DNA of 64,000 bases from Paracoccus shanxieyensis. GTDB taxonomy: Bacteria; Pseudomonadota; Alphaproteobacteria; Rhodobacterales; Rhodobacteraceae. A program made the translations under genes and the position numbers. Positions 26,314 to 36,244 of this stretch are shown here, in pieces (position 1 is the first letter of the stretch; each line of letters starts with the position of its first letter). The stretch covers positions 147,685 through 211,684 of the forward strand of contig NZ_WMII01000007.1 in the NCBI RefSeq assembly GCF_009711265.1, given 5' to 3'. Below the pieces are notes generated by a model. The model searched no databases. It was not told where the DNA came from and was given only the letters and a program-made list of their open reading frames with translations.

Positions 26314-26990
26314 GAATTGCCCTCCAGCCGGGCCGACCAGTCCTCGACCTTGCCGCTGTCCAGACGGCGGGCGGCATAGCTGCGCCAGCCCTCAGCCAGC
26401 ACGTCCAGCGCGGCGATGCCCTGCAATTCCGGCAGGTTCAGCCGGTCGACATAAAGCGCGCGCCACAGCCGCTGCACCGTCCATTCCGGGGCCAGACGGT
26501 CGATCAGTTCCAGCCCGTCGCCGGGACCGACCTTGCCGGGTTGCAGGACGCGGTAATACCAGCCGGTGCGCCCGCTATCCTGCACCAGCCGAGCCAGTTT
26601 CGGCACGCCGAACCTGTGCGTCAGCTTCCAGCAGGGCTGCCGCCCCTGACTAACCTGCACAAGCGCGCCGCCCAGCCGGAAGATGTCGCCCACCGCGACA
26701 TCGGCCTCGGTCAGTCCGCGGGTCGAGATGTTTTCCCCAAAGGCCCCCGGCGCATCCAAGAGCGCAAGCGCGCCCAGATCGGCGCGCCACGCGGCATAAT
26801 GATCGAAGGGATAATGATGCACGGCCTTTTCCGGCCCGCCATGCACCCGGCGATCGGCCTGTTCATCGCCCGCCAGCCCCTCTGTGCCAAGCGCAAGGGG
26901 CGCATGGACCGGGCGCTTGTCGATGCCGCTGCGTTTGTCGCTGCCTGGCAGGGGGGCTGCACGCCCGGTCAAAAGGGTGATGCTGGTCAT
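26310..26990 (-). CDS. MOSC-domain protein (YiiM-like)
   Basis: This 226-residue protein has a MOSC domain (about residues 20-165), a beta-rich fold also found in molybdenum-cofactor sulfurases and in YiiM-type molybdenum-dependent reductases. The segments GDEQADRRVHGGPEKAVHHY, GAFGENISTRGL and VGDIFRLGGALVQVSQGRQP are characteristic, with the conserved cysteine in QGRQPCWKL. YiiM reduces N-hydroxylated compounds; this role is assigned by family only. The ATG at 26990 gives the family N-terminus, although the frame is open further upstream. It is coupled to pdxY. Confidence 0.82.
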   Translation of the reverse strand: MTSITLLTGRAAPLPGSDKRSGIDKRPVHAPLALGTEGLAGDEQADRRVHGGPEKAVHHYPFDHYAAWRADLGALALLDAPGAFGENISTRGLTEADVAVGDIFRLGGALVQVSQGRQPCWKLTHRFGVPKLARLVQDSGRTGWYYRVLQPGKVGPGDGLELIDRLAPEWTVQRLWRALYVDRLNLPELQGIAALDVLAEGWRSYAARRLDSGKVEDWSARLEGNS

Positions 26991-27052
26991 GGCGTGGTCG
27001 CTGGCTGTCAGAGACGCCAGATTACCGCTTAGCGTCGCCGCCACAAGGCGAA

Positions 27053-27076
27053 ACGCCCGCCTTTCGGGGCGGGCGT
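27053..27076 (-). terminator. Terminator after nrdF
   Basis: A 9-bp GC-rich stem, ACGCCCGCC at 27053-27061 with GGCGGGCGT at 27068-27076, lies five bases beyond the nrdF stop. It ends the minus-strand nrdHIEF transcript. On that strand the stem is followed by TTTCG, a weak U-tract. Confidence 0.6.
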
Positions 27077-27081
27077 CAGGA

Positions 27082-28065
<984 letters not shown>

Positions 28066-28080
28066 TTATTCGATTTGAGG

Positions 28081-30207
28081 TTACAGGGTGCAGGAGACGC
28101 AGCCTTGCACCTCGGTCCCTTCAAGCGCGGTCTGGCGCAGGCGGATATAATAGATCGTCTTGATGCCTTTTTTCCACGCGTAGATCTGGGCGCGGTTGAT
28201 GTCGCGCGTCGTGGCCTCGGCGGGGAAAAACAGCGTCAGCGAAAGCCCCTGATCGACATGTTCGGTCGCCGCCGCATAGGTGTCGATGATCGCATCCGGA
28301 CCGATTTCATAGGCGTCGCGATAATATTCAAGGTTTTCGTTATTCATGAAGGCGGCAGGATAATAGACCCGGCCGATCTTGCCTTCCTTGCGGATCTCGA
28401 TCTTGGCGACGATCGGGTGGATCGAGCTGGTCGAGTTGTTGATATAGCTGATCGAGCCGGTCGGAGGCACGGCCTGCAGGTTGCGATTATACAGCCCGTC
28501 TTTCATCACCGCCACTTTCAGCGCCGCCCAGTCTTCGCGGGTGGGTAGGGTGATGTTTTCAAAGACCCGGGTCACATCCTCGGACACCGGCAGCCAGTCG
28601 CGTTCGGTATATTTGTCGAAGAACGTGCCATCGGCATATTTCGACTTGTCGAAATCCTTGAAGCTGTGACCCTTTTCCTTGGCCAGCAGGTTCGATGCGC
28701 GAATGGCATGATAGGCGATGGCAGCGAAATAAACGCTGGTGAATTCAACGCCTTCGGGGGATCCGTAATGGATGTGTTCGCGCGCCAGAAAGCCGTGCAG
28801 GTTCATCTGGCCAAGGCCCACCGCATGGGCTTCGTCATTGCCGCGACGGATCGACGGGACCGAGTCGATGGCCGACATTTCCGAGACCGCGGTCAGCGCA
28901 CGCACGGCGGCTTCGACGGTGGCGCCGAAATCCGGGCCATCCATGGTCGCCGCGATATTCAGCGAACCGAGGTTGCAGGAAATATCGGTGCCCATATGCG
29001 AATAGGACAGATCCTCGTTGAACTCGGACGCCTCATTCACCTGCAGGATTTCGCTGCACAGGTTCGACATGGTAATGCGGCCATGCACGGGATTGGCGCG
29101 GTTCACCGTATCCTCGAACATGATATAGGGATAGCCGCTTTCAAACTGGATCTCGGCGATGGTCTGGAAAAATTCGCGCGCGTTGATCTTTTTCTTCTTG
29201 ATGCGCTTGTCATCGACCATCTCGGCATATTTCTCGGAGACCGAGATTTCCGAGAAGGGAACGCCATAAACCTTTTCCACGTCATGCGGCGAGAAAAGAT
29301 ACATATCGTTGTTTTTCTTGGCCAGTTCAAAGGTCACATCGGGAATGACGACGCCAAGCGACAGCGTCTTGATGCGGATCTTTTCGTCGGCATTTTCGCG
29401 CTTGGTATCAAGGAAGCGCAGAATATCGGGGTGATGCGCATTCAGATAGACCGCGCCCGCGCCCTGACGCGCGCCAAGCTGGTTGGCATAGCTGAAGCTG
29501 TCTTCCAGCAGTTTCATCACCGGAATGACGCCCGAGGACTGGTTTTCAATGCCCTTGATCGGCGCACCCGCCTCGCGCAGGTTGGTCAGCATCAGGGCGA
29601 CGCCGCCGCCGCGCTTGGACAATTGCAGCGCCGAATTGATCGAGCGGCCGATGGATTCCATATTGTCTTCCAGCCGCAGCAGGAAACAGGAAATCAGCTC
29701 GCCCCGCGATTTCTTGCCGGCATTCAGAAATGTCGGCGTCGCAGGCTGGAAACGCCCGGACAGGATTTCCTGCATGAAGCTCATGGCCAGGGCTTCATCG
29801 CCGCGCGCCAGCGCCAGCGACACCATGACCACGCGGTCTTCATAGCGTTCCAGATAGCGCTGCCCGTCCCGGGTTTTCAGCGTGTAGCTGGTGTAATATT
29901 TGAACGCGCCCAGAAATGTTGGAAAACGGAATTTCCGCTCATAGGCGGCGTCCCAGATGGCGCGCTGGAAATTCTTGGAATACTGGTCCAGCACTTCGGG
30001 TTCATAATAACCCTCGTCGATCAGATAGCGCAGCTTTTCATCAAGGTTGTGAAAGAAGACCGTATTCTGATTGACGTGCTGCAGGAAATACTGCCGCGCA
30101 GCCTTGCGATCCGCGTCAAAGCGGATGCGGCCTTCGCCGTCGTAAAGGTTCAGCATCGCGTTCAGCGCGTGATAATCAAGCTCGGCCTTTACGCCATCGT
30201 CAAGCAT
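28081..30207 (-). CDS. nrdE: Class Ib ribonucleotide reductase alpha subunit
   Basis: This 708-residue catalytic subunit reduces nucleoside diphosphates to deoxynucleotides. It lacks the N-terminal ATP cone of class Ia enzymes, as NrdE should. Visible are the active-site cysteine segments [17 protein letters not shown] and [10 protein letters not shown], the [17 protein letters not shown] segment, and the C-terminal redox pair GCVSCTL that receives electrons from NrdH. The ATG at 30207 overlaps the end of nrdI by 19 bp. Expression is likely set at the nrdH promoter by NrdR. Confidence 0.95.
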   Translation of the reverse strand: MLDDGVKAELDYHALNAMLNLYDGEGRIRFDADRKAARQYFLQHVNQNTVFFHNLDEKLRYLIDEGYYEPEVLDQYSKNFQRAIWDAAYERKFRFPTFLGAFKYYTSYTLKTRDGQRYLERYEDRVVMVSLALARGDEALAMSFMQEILSGRFQPATPTFLNAGKKSRGELISCFLLRLEDNMESIGRSINSALQLSKRGGGVALMLTNLREAGAPIKGIENQSSGVIPVMKLLEDSFSYANQLGARQGAGAVYLNAHHPDILRFLDTKRENADEKIRIKTLSLGVVIPDVTFELAKKNNDMYLFSPHDVEKVYGVPFSEISVSEKYAEMVDDKRIKKKKINAREFFQTIAEIQFESGYPYIMFEDTVNRANPVHGRITMSNLCSEILQVNEASEFNEDLSYSHMGTDISCNLGSLNIAATMDGPDFGATVEAAVRALTAVSEMSAIDSVPSIRRGNDEAHAVGLGQMNLHGFLAREHIHYGSPEGVEFTSVYFAAIAYHAIRASNLLAKEKGHSFKDFDKSKYADGTFFDKYTERDWLPVSEDVTRVFENITLPTREDWAALKVAVMKDGLYNRNLQAVPPTGSISYINNSTSSIHPIVAKIEIRKEGKIGRVYYPAAFMNNENLEYYRDAYEIGPDAIIDTYAAATEHVDQGLSLTLFFPAEATTRDINRAQIYAWKKGIKTIYYIRLRQTALEGTEVQGCVSCTL

Positions 30208-30605
30208 TCTGTCCCCCAGAATTTGTGAAGCCCGTCATGGACGCGGGCAATATCGTTGTCGGTTCCTGCCAGCTCGAAACTGTAAAGCAGCGGCACATTG
30301 CATTTCTCGGCGATCACACGACCCGCAAGGGCATAGGTGGCGCCGAAATTCCGGTTGCCCGCGGCGATGACGCCGCGCAGCAGGGCCCGGCGACCCGGAT
30401 CGTTCAGAAAGCGGATCACCTGCTTGGGCACCGCGCCACGACCCTCGCCATCAGCGAAGGTCGGTGAAATCAGCACATAGGGCAGGGCGGGTTCAGGCGT
30501 CGCATCGGCGGGCGAAATCGGGATCCGCGCCGCCGTCAGCCCCAGCCGCGCCACGAAGCGCGCCGTGTTCCCCGAGGCAGACGAGAAATAGACCAGCCCG
30601 CCCAT
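30189..30605 (-). CDS. nrdI: Flavodoxin-like NrdI, activator of NrdF
   Basis: This 138-residue flavodoxin-like protein supplies oxidant to build the dimanganese-tyrosyl radical of NrdF. The FMN phosphate-binding loop [13 protein letters not shown] lies at the N-terminus, and [10 protein letters not shown] and [15 protein letters not shown] are NrdI-typical. The ATG at 30605, five bases after the nrdH stop, begins exactly at the conserved MGGLVYFSS. The 3' end overlaps nrdE. Confidence 0.93.
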   Translation of the reverse strand: MGGLVYFSSASGNTARFVARLGLTAARIPISPADATPEPALPYVLISPTFADGEGRGAVPKQVIRFLNDPGRRALLRGVIAAGNRNFGATYALAGRVIAEKCNVPLLYSFELAGTDNDIARVHDGLHKFWGTECLTMA

Positions 30606-30610
30606 CGCCC

Positions 30611-30832
30611 TTAGGACAGGCGGCCGATCATGTCGGGACGGAAACCCGCCCAATGCGCATCGCCCGCCACGACGACCGGCGCCTGACGATAGCCCAGCGA
30701 GGTCACCAGCTGCATCGCCGCGTCGTCTTCGGTCAGGTCGATGATGTCATAGGCCAGCCCGCGAGCGTCCAGCGCGCGGGTGGTTGCGGTGCACTGCACG
30801 CAGGCAGGTTTGGAGTAGACCGTGATGCTCAT
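30611..30832 (-). CDS. nrdH: Glutaredoxin-like electron donor NrdH
   Basis: This 73-residue small redoxin is the reductant of the class Ib enzyme. The redox motif is CVQC in [17 protein letters not shown], with the thioredoxin-like cis-proline segment QAPVVVAGD and the C-terminal [12 protein letters not shown] characteristic of NrdH. It is first in the operon. Its ATG follows AAAAAAAGGAAAACAGGCA, a clear ribosome binding site, and a leader of about 165-170 nt separates it from the NrdR-box-like promoter sites. Confidence 0.93.
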   Translation of the reverse strand: MSITVYSKPACVQCTATTRALDARGLAYDIIDLTEDDAAMQLVTSLGYRQAPVVVAGDAHWAGFRPDMIGRLS

Positions 30833-31005
30833 TGCCTGTTTTCCTTTTTTTCGTCTGTCATGTCGTGGCGATCTGCCTGCGGCAACCTGCTGGCTGATCC
30901 CACCGTCAAAAGCAGATCGGCAAACGGGCATCGGCTACTTACAGTTGCGTGACGATCCGAAGCGCCTTGCGGGCAGTTCGAGTCGCCGCTGTCATCTCGC
31001 ACCCC
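30833..31005 (-). promoter_or_regulatory. Long structured 5' leader of nrdHIEF with cobalamin-riboswitch-like elements
   Basis: Read on the minus strand, this leader contains CGCAACTGTAAG (30940-30951), like the CCCGCAACTGTAA element of cobalamin riboswitches. About 42 nt later it has AGCCAGCAGGTTGCC, which matches the B12-box AGCCAGGAGACCTGCC at most positions but not all. An 8-bp inverted repeat (CGATCTGC/GCAGATCG, 30869-30876 and 30912-30919) encloses the second element. A B12 switch on a B12-independent reductase would make sense where a class II enzyme exists. The core is degenerate, so this stays tentative. Confidence 0.22.
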
Positions 31006-31046
31006 CACTATATAGACATCGGCCGGGCTGCGCTACCCATATATGG
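31006..31046 (-). promoter_or_regulatory. Pair of NrdR-box-like sites in the nrdHIEF promoter
   Basis: CACTATATAG (31006-31015) and CCATATATGG (31037-31046) are AT-rich palindromic sites whose centres are 30 bp apart, about three helical turns. NrdR boxes occur in such pairs upstream of ribonucleotide reductase operons and share the TATATA-like core. They lie about 170 bp before nrdH. Confidence 0.6.
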
Positions 31047-31383
31047 TGGTCTGAACGCAGAACATCAGTCTTAACGTTTCCGTGCGCACACGTGATCCGC
31101 CACCTGTCGTGAACAGGATGGAAAGTGCATTTCTTCTTTTGGTTGTACGGATACCGCAGGGCGGGGCGGGCGTTCTAGACCCGCATCCAGTCCGCGTCCA
31201 TATCAAAAACCGCGCCGGGATGCTGATATGCAGTCTTGCGCAGGACGGCCTGTGACGCAATGCGCAAGACTACATCGCGGCGCGGTTTGCCGGGGCATCG
31301 GGCACTGCGGATGAAACCGTGGTCCTGCGCTTGTCGTTGGATCCCGACGCTGCCAGTCTGCAGCCCGCAAACAGGAGAGACCG
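31047..31383. other. Non-coding gap between the nrdH promoter and gloA
   Basis: About 340 bp hold no convincing gene. Short open frames here have no family signature or ribosome binding site. The only strong feature is the nested inverted repeat at 31208-31287, listed separately. The gloA promoter must lie in the last part; an AGGAGAG site is visible just before its ATG. Confidence 0.6.
31208..31287 (-). repeat. Nested inverted repeat, possible structured RNA or terminator
   Basis: Outer arms AACCGCGCC (31208-31216) and GGCGCGGTT (31279-31287) enclose inner arms AGTCTTGCGCA (31232-31242) and TGCGCAAGACT (31261-31271), all perfectly complementary. On the minus strand the structure is followed by TTTTTGATA, so it looks like a small-RNA 3' end or a terminator pointing toward the nrd promoter. 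No gene on that strand precedes it. Confidence 0.5.
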
Positions 31384-31812
31384 ATGACCACCCGTTATCT
31401 GCACACAATGGTGCGTGTTCTGGACCTTGAAAAAACCATGGCGTTTTTCCGACTCCTGGGGCTGGAGGAGACGCGCCGCATCGACAATGACAAAGGCCGG
31501 TTCACCTTGGTGTTCATGGCGCCGCCCGGCCAGCCGGAATGCCCGGTCGAACTGACCCATAACTGGGATGGCGACGATGGCCTGCCCTCGGACAGTCGGC
31601 ATTTCGGGCATCTGGCCTACCGCGTCGAAAATATCTACGACATGTGCCAGAAGCTGATGGATGCGGGTGTGACGATCAACCGCCCGCCGCGCGACGGCCA
31701 TATGGCCTTTGTGCGCAGCCCGGACAATGTGTCCATCGAATTGCTTCAGGAAGGCGACGACCTGCCGCCGCAAGAGCCGTGGTCCAGCATGGAAAACACC
31801 GGCCACTGGTAA
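31384..31812 (+). CDS. gloA: Lactoylglutathione lyase (glyoxalase I)
   Basis: This 142-residue metalloenzyme converts the methylglyoxal-glutathione hemithioacetal to S-lactoylglutathione, a detoxification step. It has two vicinal-oxygen-chelate repeats; metal-ligand segments are MVRVLD near residue 10 (with the preceding His7), VELTHNWD near 60, FGHLAYRVENI near 75 and SIELLQ near 120. Length matches the short bacterial nickel-type enzyme. It is a single gene ahead of a bidirectional terminator shared with tyrS. Confidence 0.9.
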   Translation: MTTRYLHTMVRVLDLEKTMAFFRLLGLEETRRIDNDKGRFTLVFMAPPGQPECPVELTHNWDGDDGLPSDSRHFGHLAYRVENIYDMCQKLMDAGVTINRPPRDGHMAFVRSPDNVSIELLQEGDDLPPQEPWSSMENTGHW

Positions 31813-31834
31813 GCGCCGCCCGCCGGAATGAAAC

Positions 31835-31865
31835 AAGGCCGAAGCAAGCGCTTCGGCCTTTTTCG
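31835..31865. terminator. Terminator between gloA and tyrS
   Basis: An 11-bp perfect stem (AAGGCCGAAGC at 31835-31845, GCTTCGGCCTT at 31850-31860) with an AAGC loop is followed by TTTTT on the plus strand. It terminates gloA and probably also slows readthrough from the convergent tyrS, whose stop codon lies at 31866. Confidence 0.85.
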
Positions 31866-33104
31866 TTACCCGATCTGCACCATGCGGTGCTTCTTCTTCC
31901 CGACCGAGACTTTCAGCCCCGCGCCGATCATCCCCGCATCCACGACCAGTTGCGGGTCGGCAATCGCGTCATTGTTCAGGCGCAGCCCGCCTTCCGCGAT
32001 CAGGCGCTTGGCCTCTTTGCCCGAGGTGGCGATCCCGGTCTGGGCCAGAAGCTGCACCACCGATACCGGCAGCGCATCGGCCGCGATCGTCACCACCTCA
32101 AGATCGCCGCCTGCGCCGCCCTGTTCAAAGACCTCGCGCGCGGTGGCCTCGGCCGATGCGGCGGCGTCGGCGCCGTGCAAAAGCGTTGTCACCTCATTGG
32201 CAAGGATGATCTTGGCGGCGTTGATCTCGGACCCCGACAGCGCGGCAAGGCGGTCGCATTCCTCGACCGGCAGTTCGGTATACAGCTTCAGGAAGCGCCC
32301 GACATCCGCATCGGTCGAGTTGCGCCAGAACTGCCAGAAGTCATAGGGCGACAGCATCGCGCCGTTCAGCCAGGTCGCGCCGCCCGCCGATTTGCCCATC
32401 TTGCGTCCGTCCGAGGTCGTCAGCAGCGGCGAGGTCAGGCCAAAGATCTCTCCGTCCAGCACGCGGCGGGTCAGGTCGATGCCGTTGATGATATTACCCC
32501 ATTGGTCCGACCCGCCCATCTGCAGGCGGCAGTCGTAACGGCGGTAAAGCTCAAGAAAGTCATAAGCCTGCAGGATCATGTAGTTGAACTCGAGGAAGCT
32601 CAACGACTGCTCGCGGTCCAGACGGGATTTCACCGATTCAAAGGACAGCATCCGGTTGACGGAAAAATGCCGTCCAATGTCGCGCAGGAAATCCAGATAG
32701 TTCAGCCCGTCCAGCCATTCGGCATTGTTCAGCATCAGGGCCTTGTCCGGGCCGTAATCAAGGTAGCGCGCAAACACCTGTCCCATGCCGTCGATATTCG
32801 ACTGGATGGCCGCCGCGTCCAGCAGCGGGCGTTCGTCCGAGCGGAAGCTGGGATCGCCCACCTTGGTCGTGCCCCCACCCATCAGCGTGATCGGGCGGTT
32901 GCCGGTCTTCTGGAACCAGCGCAGCATCATGATGTTCAGCAGATGGCCGACATGCAGCGACGCGGCCGTCGCGTCATAACCGATATATGCCGTCACCGAA
33001 CCGTTGATCAGCGCGTCATCCAGCGATTGCAGATCGGTGCAGTCGGCCAGATAGCCACGCTCGACCATCACATGAAGGAAGTCGGATTTGGGCTTATAGG
33101 TCAT
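31866..33104 (-). CDS. tyrS: Tyrosyl-tRNA synthetase
   Basis: This 412-residue class I aminoacyl-tRNA synthetase charges tRNA-Tyr. The HIGH-type motif is LHVGHLLNI near residue 48, tyrosine recognition lies in [11 protein letters not shown] and [12 protein letters not shown], and the KMSKS-type motif is [12 protein letters not shown]-terminal S4-like RNA-binding domain ([19 protein letters not shown]) ends the protein. The ATG at 33104 yields the conserved N-terminus. It is divergent from anmK with 61 bp between starts. Confidence 0.96.
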   Translation of the reverse strand: MTYKPKSDFLHVMVERGYLADCTDLQSLDDALINGSVTAYIGYDATAASLHVGHLLNIMMLRWFQKTGNRPITLMGGGTTKVGDPSFRSDERPLLDAAAIQSNIDGMGQVFARYLDYGPDKALMLNNAEWLDGLNYLDFLRDIGRHFSVNRMLSFESVKSRLDREQSLSFLEFNYMILQAYDFLELYRRYDCRLQMGGSDQWGNIINGIDLTRRVLDGEIFGLTSPLLTTSDGRKMGKSAGGATWLNGAMLSPYDFWQFWRNSTDADVGRFLKLYTELPVEECDRLAALSGSEINAAKIILANEVTTLLHGADAAASAEATAREVFEQGGAGGDLEVVTIAADALPVSVVQLLAQTGIATSGKEAKRLIAEGGLRLNNDAIADPQLVVDAGMIGAGLKVSVGKKKHRMVQIG

Positions 33105-33165
33105 GAGCGTTTCCTTTCGAATGGCAGCGGATATACCTGTGGCGGCAAAAAAGGGGAACAGGCGA

Positions 33166-34263
33166 ATGATCCGGGCCTTGGGGATGATGTCGGGCACATC
33201 GCTGGACGGCGTTGATGCCGCGCTGATCGACACGGATGGCGTGCGGATCGGCGGCTTTGGCCGCTCGGCCTATCGCGCCTATTCCGGCAACGAATCTGCC
33301 ATGCTGCACGCCGCGCTGGGGCAGTGGCCGGGGGATCTCGATGTGGCCGAGGCGGGCGCGCTGTCGGTGGCGGCTCATGCCGCCTTGGCCGAAGGGTTCC
33401 CGGATGCCGGGCTGATCGGCTATCACGGCCAGACCCTGGCGCATGATCCGGGCGGGCGCGGCACGCATCAGGCCGGGGATGGCGCGGCGCTGGCTGCCCG
33501 GCTGGCGCGTCCTGTCGTCTGGGATTTCCGTTCGGAAGACGTGCGGCAGGGCGGCGAGGGCGCGCCGCTGGCGCCGTTCTTTCATTGGGCCTGTGCGGAA
33601 TGGGCGATGGGGCAGGGGCTGTTGCCGCGCGCGCCGGTGGCGTTTCTGAACCTTGGCGGCGTCGGCAATGTCACATGGGTCGATCCGACCGCCACAGCCC
33701 CCGAAGCGGACGGGGCCTGCATCGCCTTTGATACCGGCCCGGCCAATGCGCCGCTGAACGATCTGCTGCGGGCGCGGCGCGGCATGGCCCGCGACGAGGG
33801 CGGCGCTCTGGCCGCGCGGGGCACCCCCGACGATGCGGTGATCGCGGATTTTCTGACCCATCCGCATTTCGCGCGCCCGGTGCCGAAATCGCTGGATCGC
33901 GACGCTTTCGATCTGTTGCCGCGTGTGGCGCATCTGTCCGATGCCGATGCGGCGGCGACCTTGACGCATGCGGCGGCGGCTGCGGTCGCTGCGGGCATGG
34001 CGCTTGTGCCGCCGGTCGCGCTGCTGCTGGTTTGTGGCGGGGGGCGGCACAATGCCGCGATGATGGCGGCGCTTGCGGCCCGGCTGGATTGCCGGGTCGC
34101 GCCGGTCGATCAGGCCGGGCTGGATGGCGACATGCTTGAGGCGCAGGCCTTTGGCTGGCTTGCCGTGCGCGTCCTGCGCGGGTTGCCCACATCCGGTCCG
34201 GGCACCACCGGCGCGCCGGGGCCGGTCTGCGGCGGACGCATCAGTCACCCGCGGCGGGGCTGA
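33166..34263 (+). CDS. anmK: Anhydro-N-acetylmuramic acid kinase
   Basis: This 365-residue kinase phosphorylates and opens 1,6-anhydro-MurNAc to MurNAc-6-phosphate in cell-wall recycling. Family features are [18 protein letters not shown] at the N-terminus, [13 protein letters not shown] near residue 165, [16 protein letters not shown] near 185 and [16 protein letters not shown] near 290. The ATG at 33166 follows AGGGGAACA; the frame is open upstream but that part overlaps the tyrS start region and is not conserved in character. Confidence 0.93.
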   Translation: MIRALGMMSGTSLDGVDAALIDTDGVRIGGFGRSAYRAYSGNESAMLHAALGQWPGDLDVAEAGALSVAAHAALAEGFPDAGLIGYHGQTLAHDPGGRGTHQAGDGAALAARLARPVVWDFRSEDVRQGGEGAPLAPFFHWACAEWAMGQGLLPRAPVAFLNLGGVGNVTWVDPTATAPEADGACIAFDTGPANAPLNDLLRARRGMARDEGGALAARGTPDDAVIADFLTHPHFARPVPKSLDRDAFDLLPRVAHLSDADAAATLTHAAAAAVAAGMALVPPVALLLVCGGGRHNAAMMAALAARLDCRVAPVDQAGLDGDMLEAQAFGWLAVRVLRGLPTSGPGTTGAPGPVCGGRISHPRRG

Positions 34264-34401
34264 CGCGACTGTGCCAATGCCTTGGCATATTTGCGTTTTC
34301 GTGAACTCTTCTGTCGATCTGGCGGGAACGATGGCGCGGTCATGCGCGTTTCAGCCCCGTCACGACGGCGCGGTTGCGCCAAACCAGAGACCGGAGGATC
34401 C

Positions 34402-35187
34402 ATGTCCATGAAACCCTTTGTCATTGCAGCGACGGCAACCGCAATCGCCTTTGCCATGCCGGCGATCGCGCAGGAAACGCAGCCCGCCCCCGCAGCCGAG
34501 GCCGCACAAAGCGCCGCAGGCACGGCAGAAGCCGCCGCCGAGAATGCCGAAGCCGCGGCCGACAAGGCGGCGGACGAGGCGGGCGCTGCAGCCGAACAGG
34601 CCGCCGATGAGGCGTCGCATGCCGCCGATCAGGCCGCGGATGCTGCGGCGACCGCGGCAGATGATGCCGCCGGGGCCGCCGAGACCATGGGCGGCGAGGC
34701 TGCCGAAACTGCCGCCGACGCCGCGCAGGATGCGGAAGAGGCGGCCTCGGATGCAGCGGATTCGGCGGCCGATGCCGCAACCGAAGGGCAGGCGGCTGCC
34801 TCGGTGACGCCGCCCGATGTGAAGCCGCCGGCGATTTCCGAGGCCGATCCGGGCGTTCTGGGCACATGGATCACCTCGCGCCGGATCTGGACCACGAACC
34901 AGCCGTCCAGCCAGGAATGGGATCAGCCCGAGGCGCTGGATGAACGTCCCGCCGAATGGCAGGACATTGCCAAGGTCAATGACATGGTGCTGGACGATTC
35001 GGGGCAGGTCGTGGGCTATATCGCCGATATCGGCGGCTTTCTGGGCATCGGCGCCAAGAAGGTGCTGCTGGGGGTCGACGCGATCCATATGGTAACGGTG
35101 GGCACGGATACATTCTTTGCCACCAACTATACCAAGGCCGAGTTGGAAGCGCTGCCCGATTTCGACGAAAAGACCGTGCGCAAGTAA
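34402..35187 (+). CDS. Secreted alanine-rich protein with a C-terminal PRC-barrel domain
   Basis: This 261-residue exported protein has a signal peptide (cleavage after AIA-QE). A low-complexity stretch of about 115 residues made of AA, AE, AD and EAA repeats follows, likely one long charged alpha-helix or coiled rod. It ends with a PRC-barrel-like domain (about residues 190-255, VNDMVLDDSGQVVGYIADIG). The ATG at 34402 sits seven bases after GGAGG. PRC-barrel proteins with such tails are often envelope-associated, but the function here is not known. A strong terminator follows at 35204. Confidence 0.82.
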   Translation: MSMKPFVIAATATAIAFAMPAIAQETQPAPAAEAAQSAAGTAEAAAENAEAAADKAADEAGAAAEQAADEASHAADQAADAAATAADDAAGAAETMGGEAAETAADAAQDAEEAASDAADSAADAATEGQAAASVTPPDVKPPAISEADPGVLGTWITSRRIWTTNQPSSQEWDQPEALDERPAEWQDIAKVNDMVLDDSGQVVGYIADIGGFLGIGAKKVLLGVDAIHMVTVGTDTFFATNYTKAELEALPDFDEKTVRK

Positions 35188-35203
35188 GCCTTGTCCCATG
35201 ATC

Positions 35204-35236
35204 CGGGGCGTCCTGCGGGACGCCCCGTTTTCTTTT
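35204..35236 (+). terminator. Terminator after the PRC-barrel gene
   Basis: CGGGGCGTCC (35204-35213) pairs with GGACGCCCCG (35218-35227) and is followed by a run TTTTCTTTTT on the plus strand. It separates the PRC-barrel gene from the tRNA pair. Confidence 0.88.
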
Positions 35237-35337
35237 TCGGCTTCGCGCGAAAATCCTGCGATGAGGCTCTTGACGGGGGCGGCACCCGTGCGTAAACACC
35301 GCCCACTCCGGAAGGTGATCCGGGGAAGATATGCTGC

Positions 35338-35414
35338 GCGGTTGTAGCTCAGTTGGTTAGAGTACCGGCCTGTCACGCCGGGGGTCGCGGGTTCGAGCCC
35401 CGTCAACCGCGCCA
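35338..35414 (+). tRNA. tRNA-Asp (anticodon GTC), copy 1
   Basis: A 77-nt cloverleaf: acceptor arms GCGGTTG and CAACCGC, D-arm GCTCAGTTGGTTAGAGTAC, anticodon loop CTGTCAC (anticodon GTC) on a CCGGC/GCCGG stem, T-arm GGGTTCGAGCCCC-type loop, discriminator G and encoded CCA. It is identical to the second copy. Confidence 0.97.
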
Positions 35415-35442
35415 TTATCTTCCAGATATCACCAGACGATGC

Positions 35443-35519
35443 GCGGTTGTAGCTCAGTTGGTTAGAGTACCGGCCTGTCACGCCGGGGGTCGCGGGTTCG
35501 AGCCCCGTCAACCGCGCCA
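35443..35519 (+). tRNA. tRNA-Asp (anticodon GTC), copy 2
   Basis: Identical 77-nt copy of the preceding tRNA, 28 bp downstream, with encoded CCA. A T-rich stretch (CTTTCTTCTTTTTCC) follows and probably ends the transcript. Both copies are likely processed from one precursor. Confidence 0.97.
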
Positions 35520-35585
35520 TCATCCTTTCTTCTTTTTCCGATCAGTTCCTGATATCCGATGCTCGGCCATGTCGCAGCGTCGCAT

Positions 35586-35605
35586 GGGTATTTTCAAAAC
35601 AAGGA
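35586..35605 (+). repeat. Dispersed GTATTT motif, copy 2
   Basis: GGGTATTTTCAAAACAAGGA lies between the tRNA pair and sspB and is closely related to copies at 47543-47562 and (inverted) 56939-56959. Confidence 0.4.
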
Positions 35606-35708
35606 CGCCGGAAGCTGTGCGTCCGGGGCGATGCCGATGCGTCTTGCGAGGGCTTTTCATCGGGGCGCAATTCCCTATGCTGACCCTCAAGATGAAGGGG
35701 AGACGCCG

Positions 35709-36179
35709 ATGGCGCGTGGAATTGATTACGGCGGGATGATGCATCGGGCCATGCAGCGGCTGATTGCGGATGTTCTGGAAGCCGTGGCGCAGGAAGGTCT
35801 GCCGGGCGAGCATCATTTCTTCATCACCTTTGACACCCGCGATCCGGATGTCGAGATGGCCGACTGGCTGCGAGAGCGTTATCCCGAAGAGATGACCATC
35901 GTCGTGCAGCATTGGTTCGAGAATCTGGAAGTGCGGCCCGATGGTTTCACCATCACGTTGAATTTCGGCAATTCGCCCGAGCCGCTTTATGTGCCGTTCG
36001 ATGCCGTGCGCACCTTTGTCGATCCCTCGGTCGAGTTCGGGCTGCGCTTCGAGACCCAGCCGGACGATGATGAGGACGAGGAGGACGGCGAGGACGAGGC
36101 GGCCTCGGGGGACGAGGGCGGCGACGATACGCCCAAGGGCGGCGCCGAGGTCGTCAGTCTGGACAAGTGGCGCAAATAG
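35709..36179 (+). CDS. sspB: ClpXP adaptor protein SspB (alphaproteobacterial type)
   Basis: This 156-residue adaptor delivers ssrA-tagged and other substrates to ClpXP protease. The N-terminal substrate-binding fold covers about residues 1-115 (ERYPEEMTIVVQHWFENLEV, PLYVPFDAVRTFVDPSVEFG). A long acidic linker (about residues 118-140, rich in D and E) leads to a C-terminal ClpX-binding segment AEVVSLDKWRK. The ATG at 35709 follows AAGGGGAG; the open frame extends upstream without conserved sequence. Confidence 0.9.
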   Translation: MARGIDYGGMMHRAMQRLIADVLEAVAQEGLPGEHHFFITFDTRDPDVEMADWLRERYPEEMTIVVQHWFENLEVRPDGFTITLNFGNSPEPLYVPFDAVRTFVDPSVEFGLRFETQPDDDEDEEDGEDEAASGDEGGDDTPKGGAEVVSLDKWRK

Positions 36180-36244
36180 GGGCGTCATATCCCTGTCACC
36201 CCCACGCAATAGAGCGGCCTGAGGCAATACTGCAGGAGGCCGCT

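Noticed and set aside
31175..31408. A 77-codon minus-strand frame upstream of gloA
   Set aside because: It crosses the nested inverted repeat, has no ribosome binding site and no recognised motif; judged non-coding.
34421..34867. Proline/arginine-rich frames opposite and within the alanine-rich gene
   Set aside because: They arise from the GCC/GCG alanine codon repeats read in other frames.
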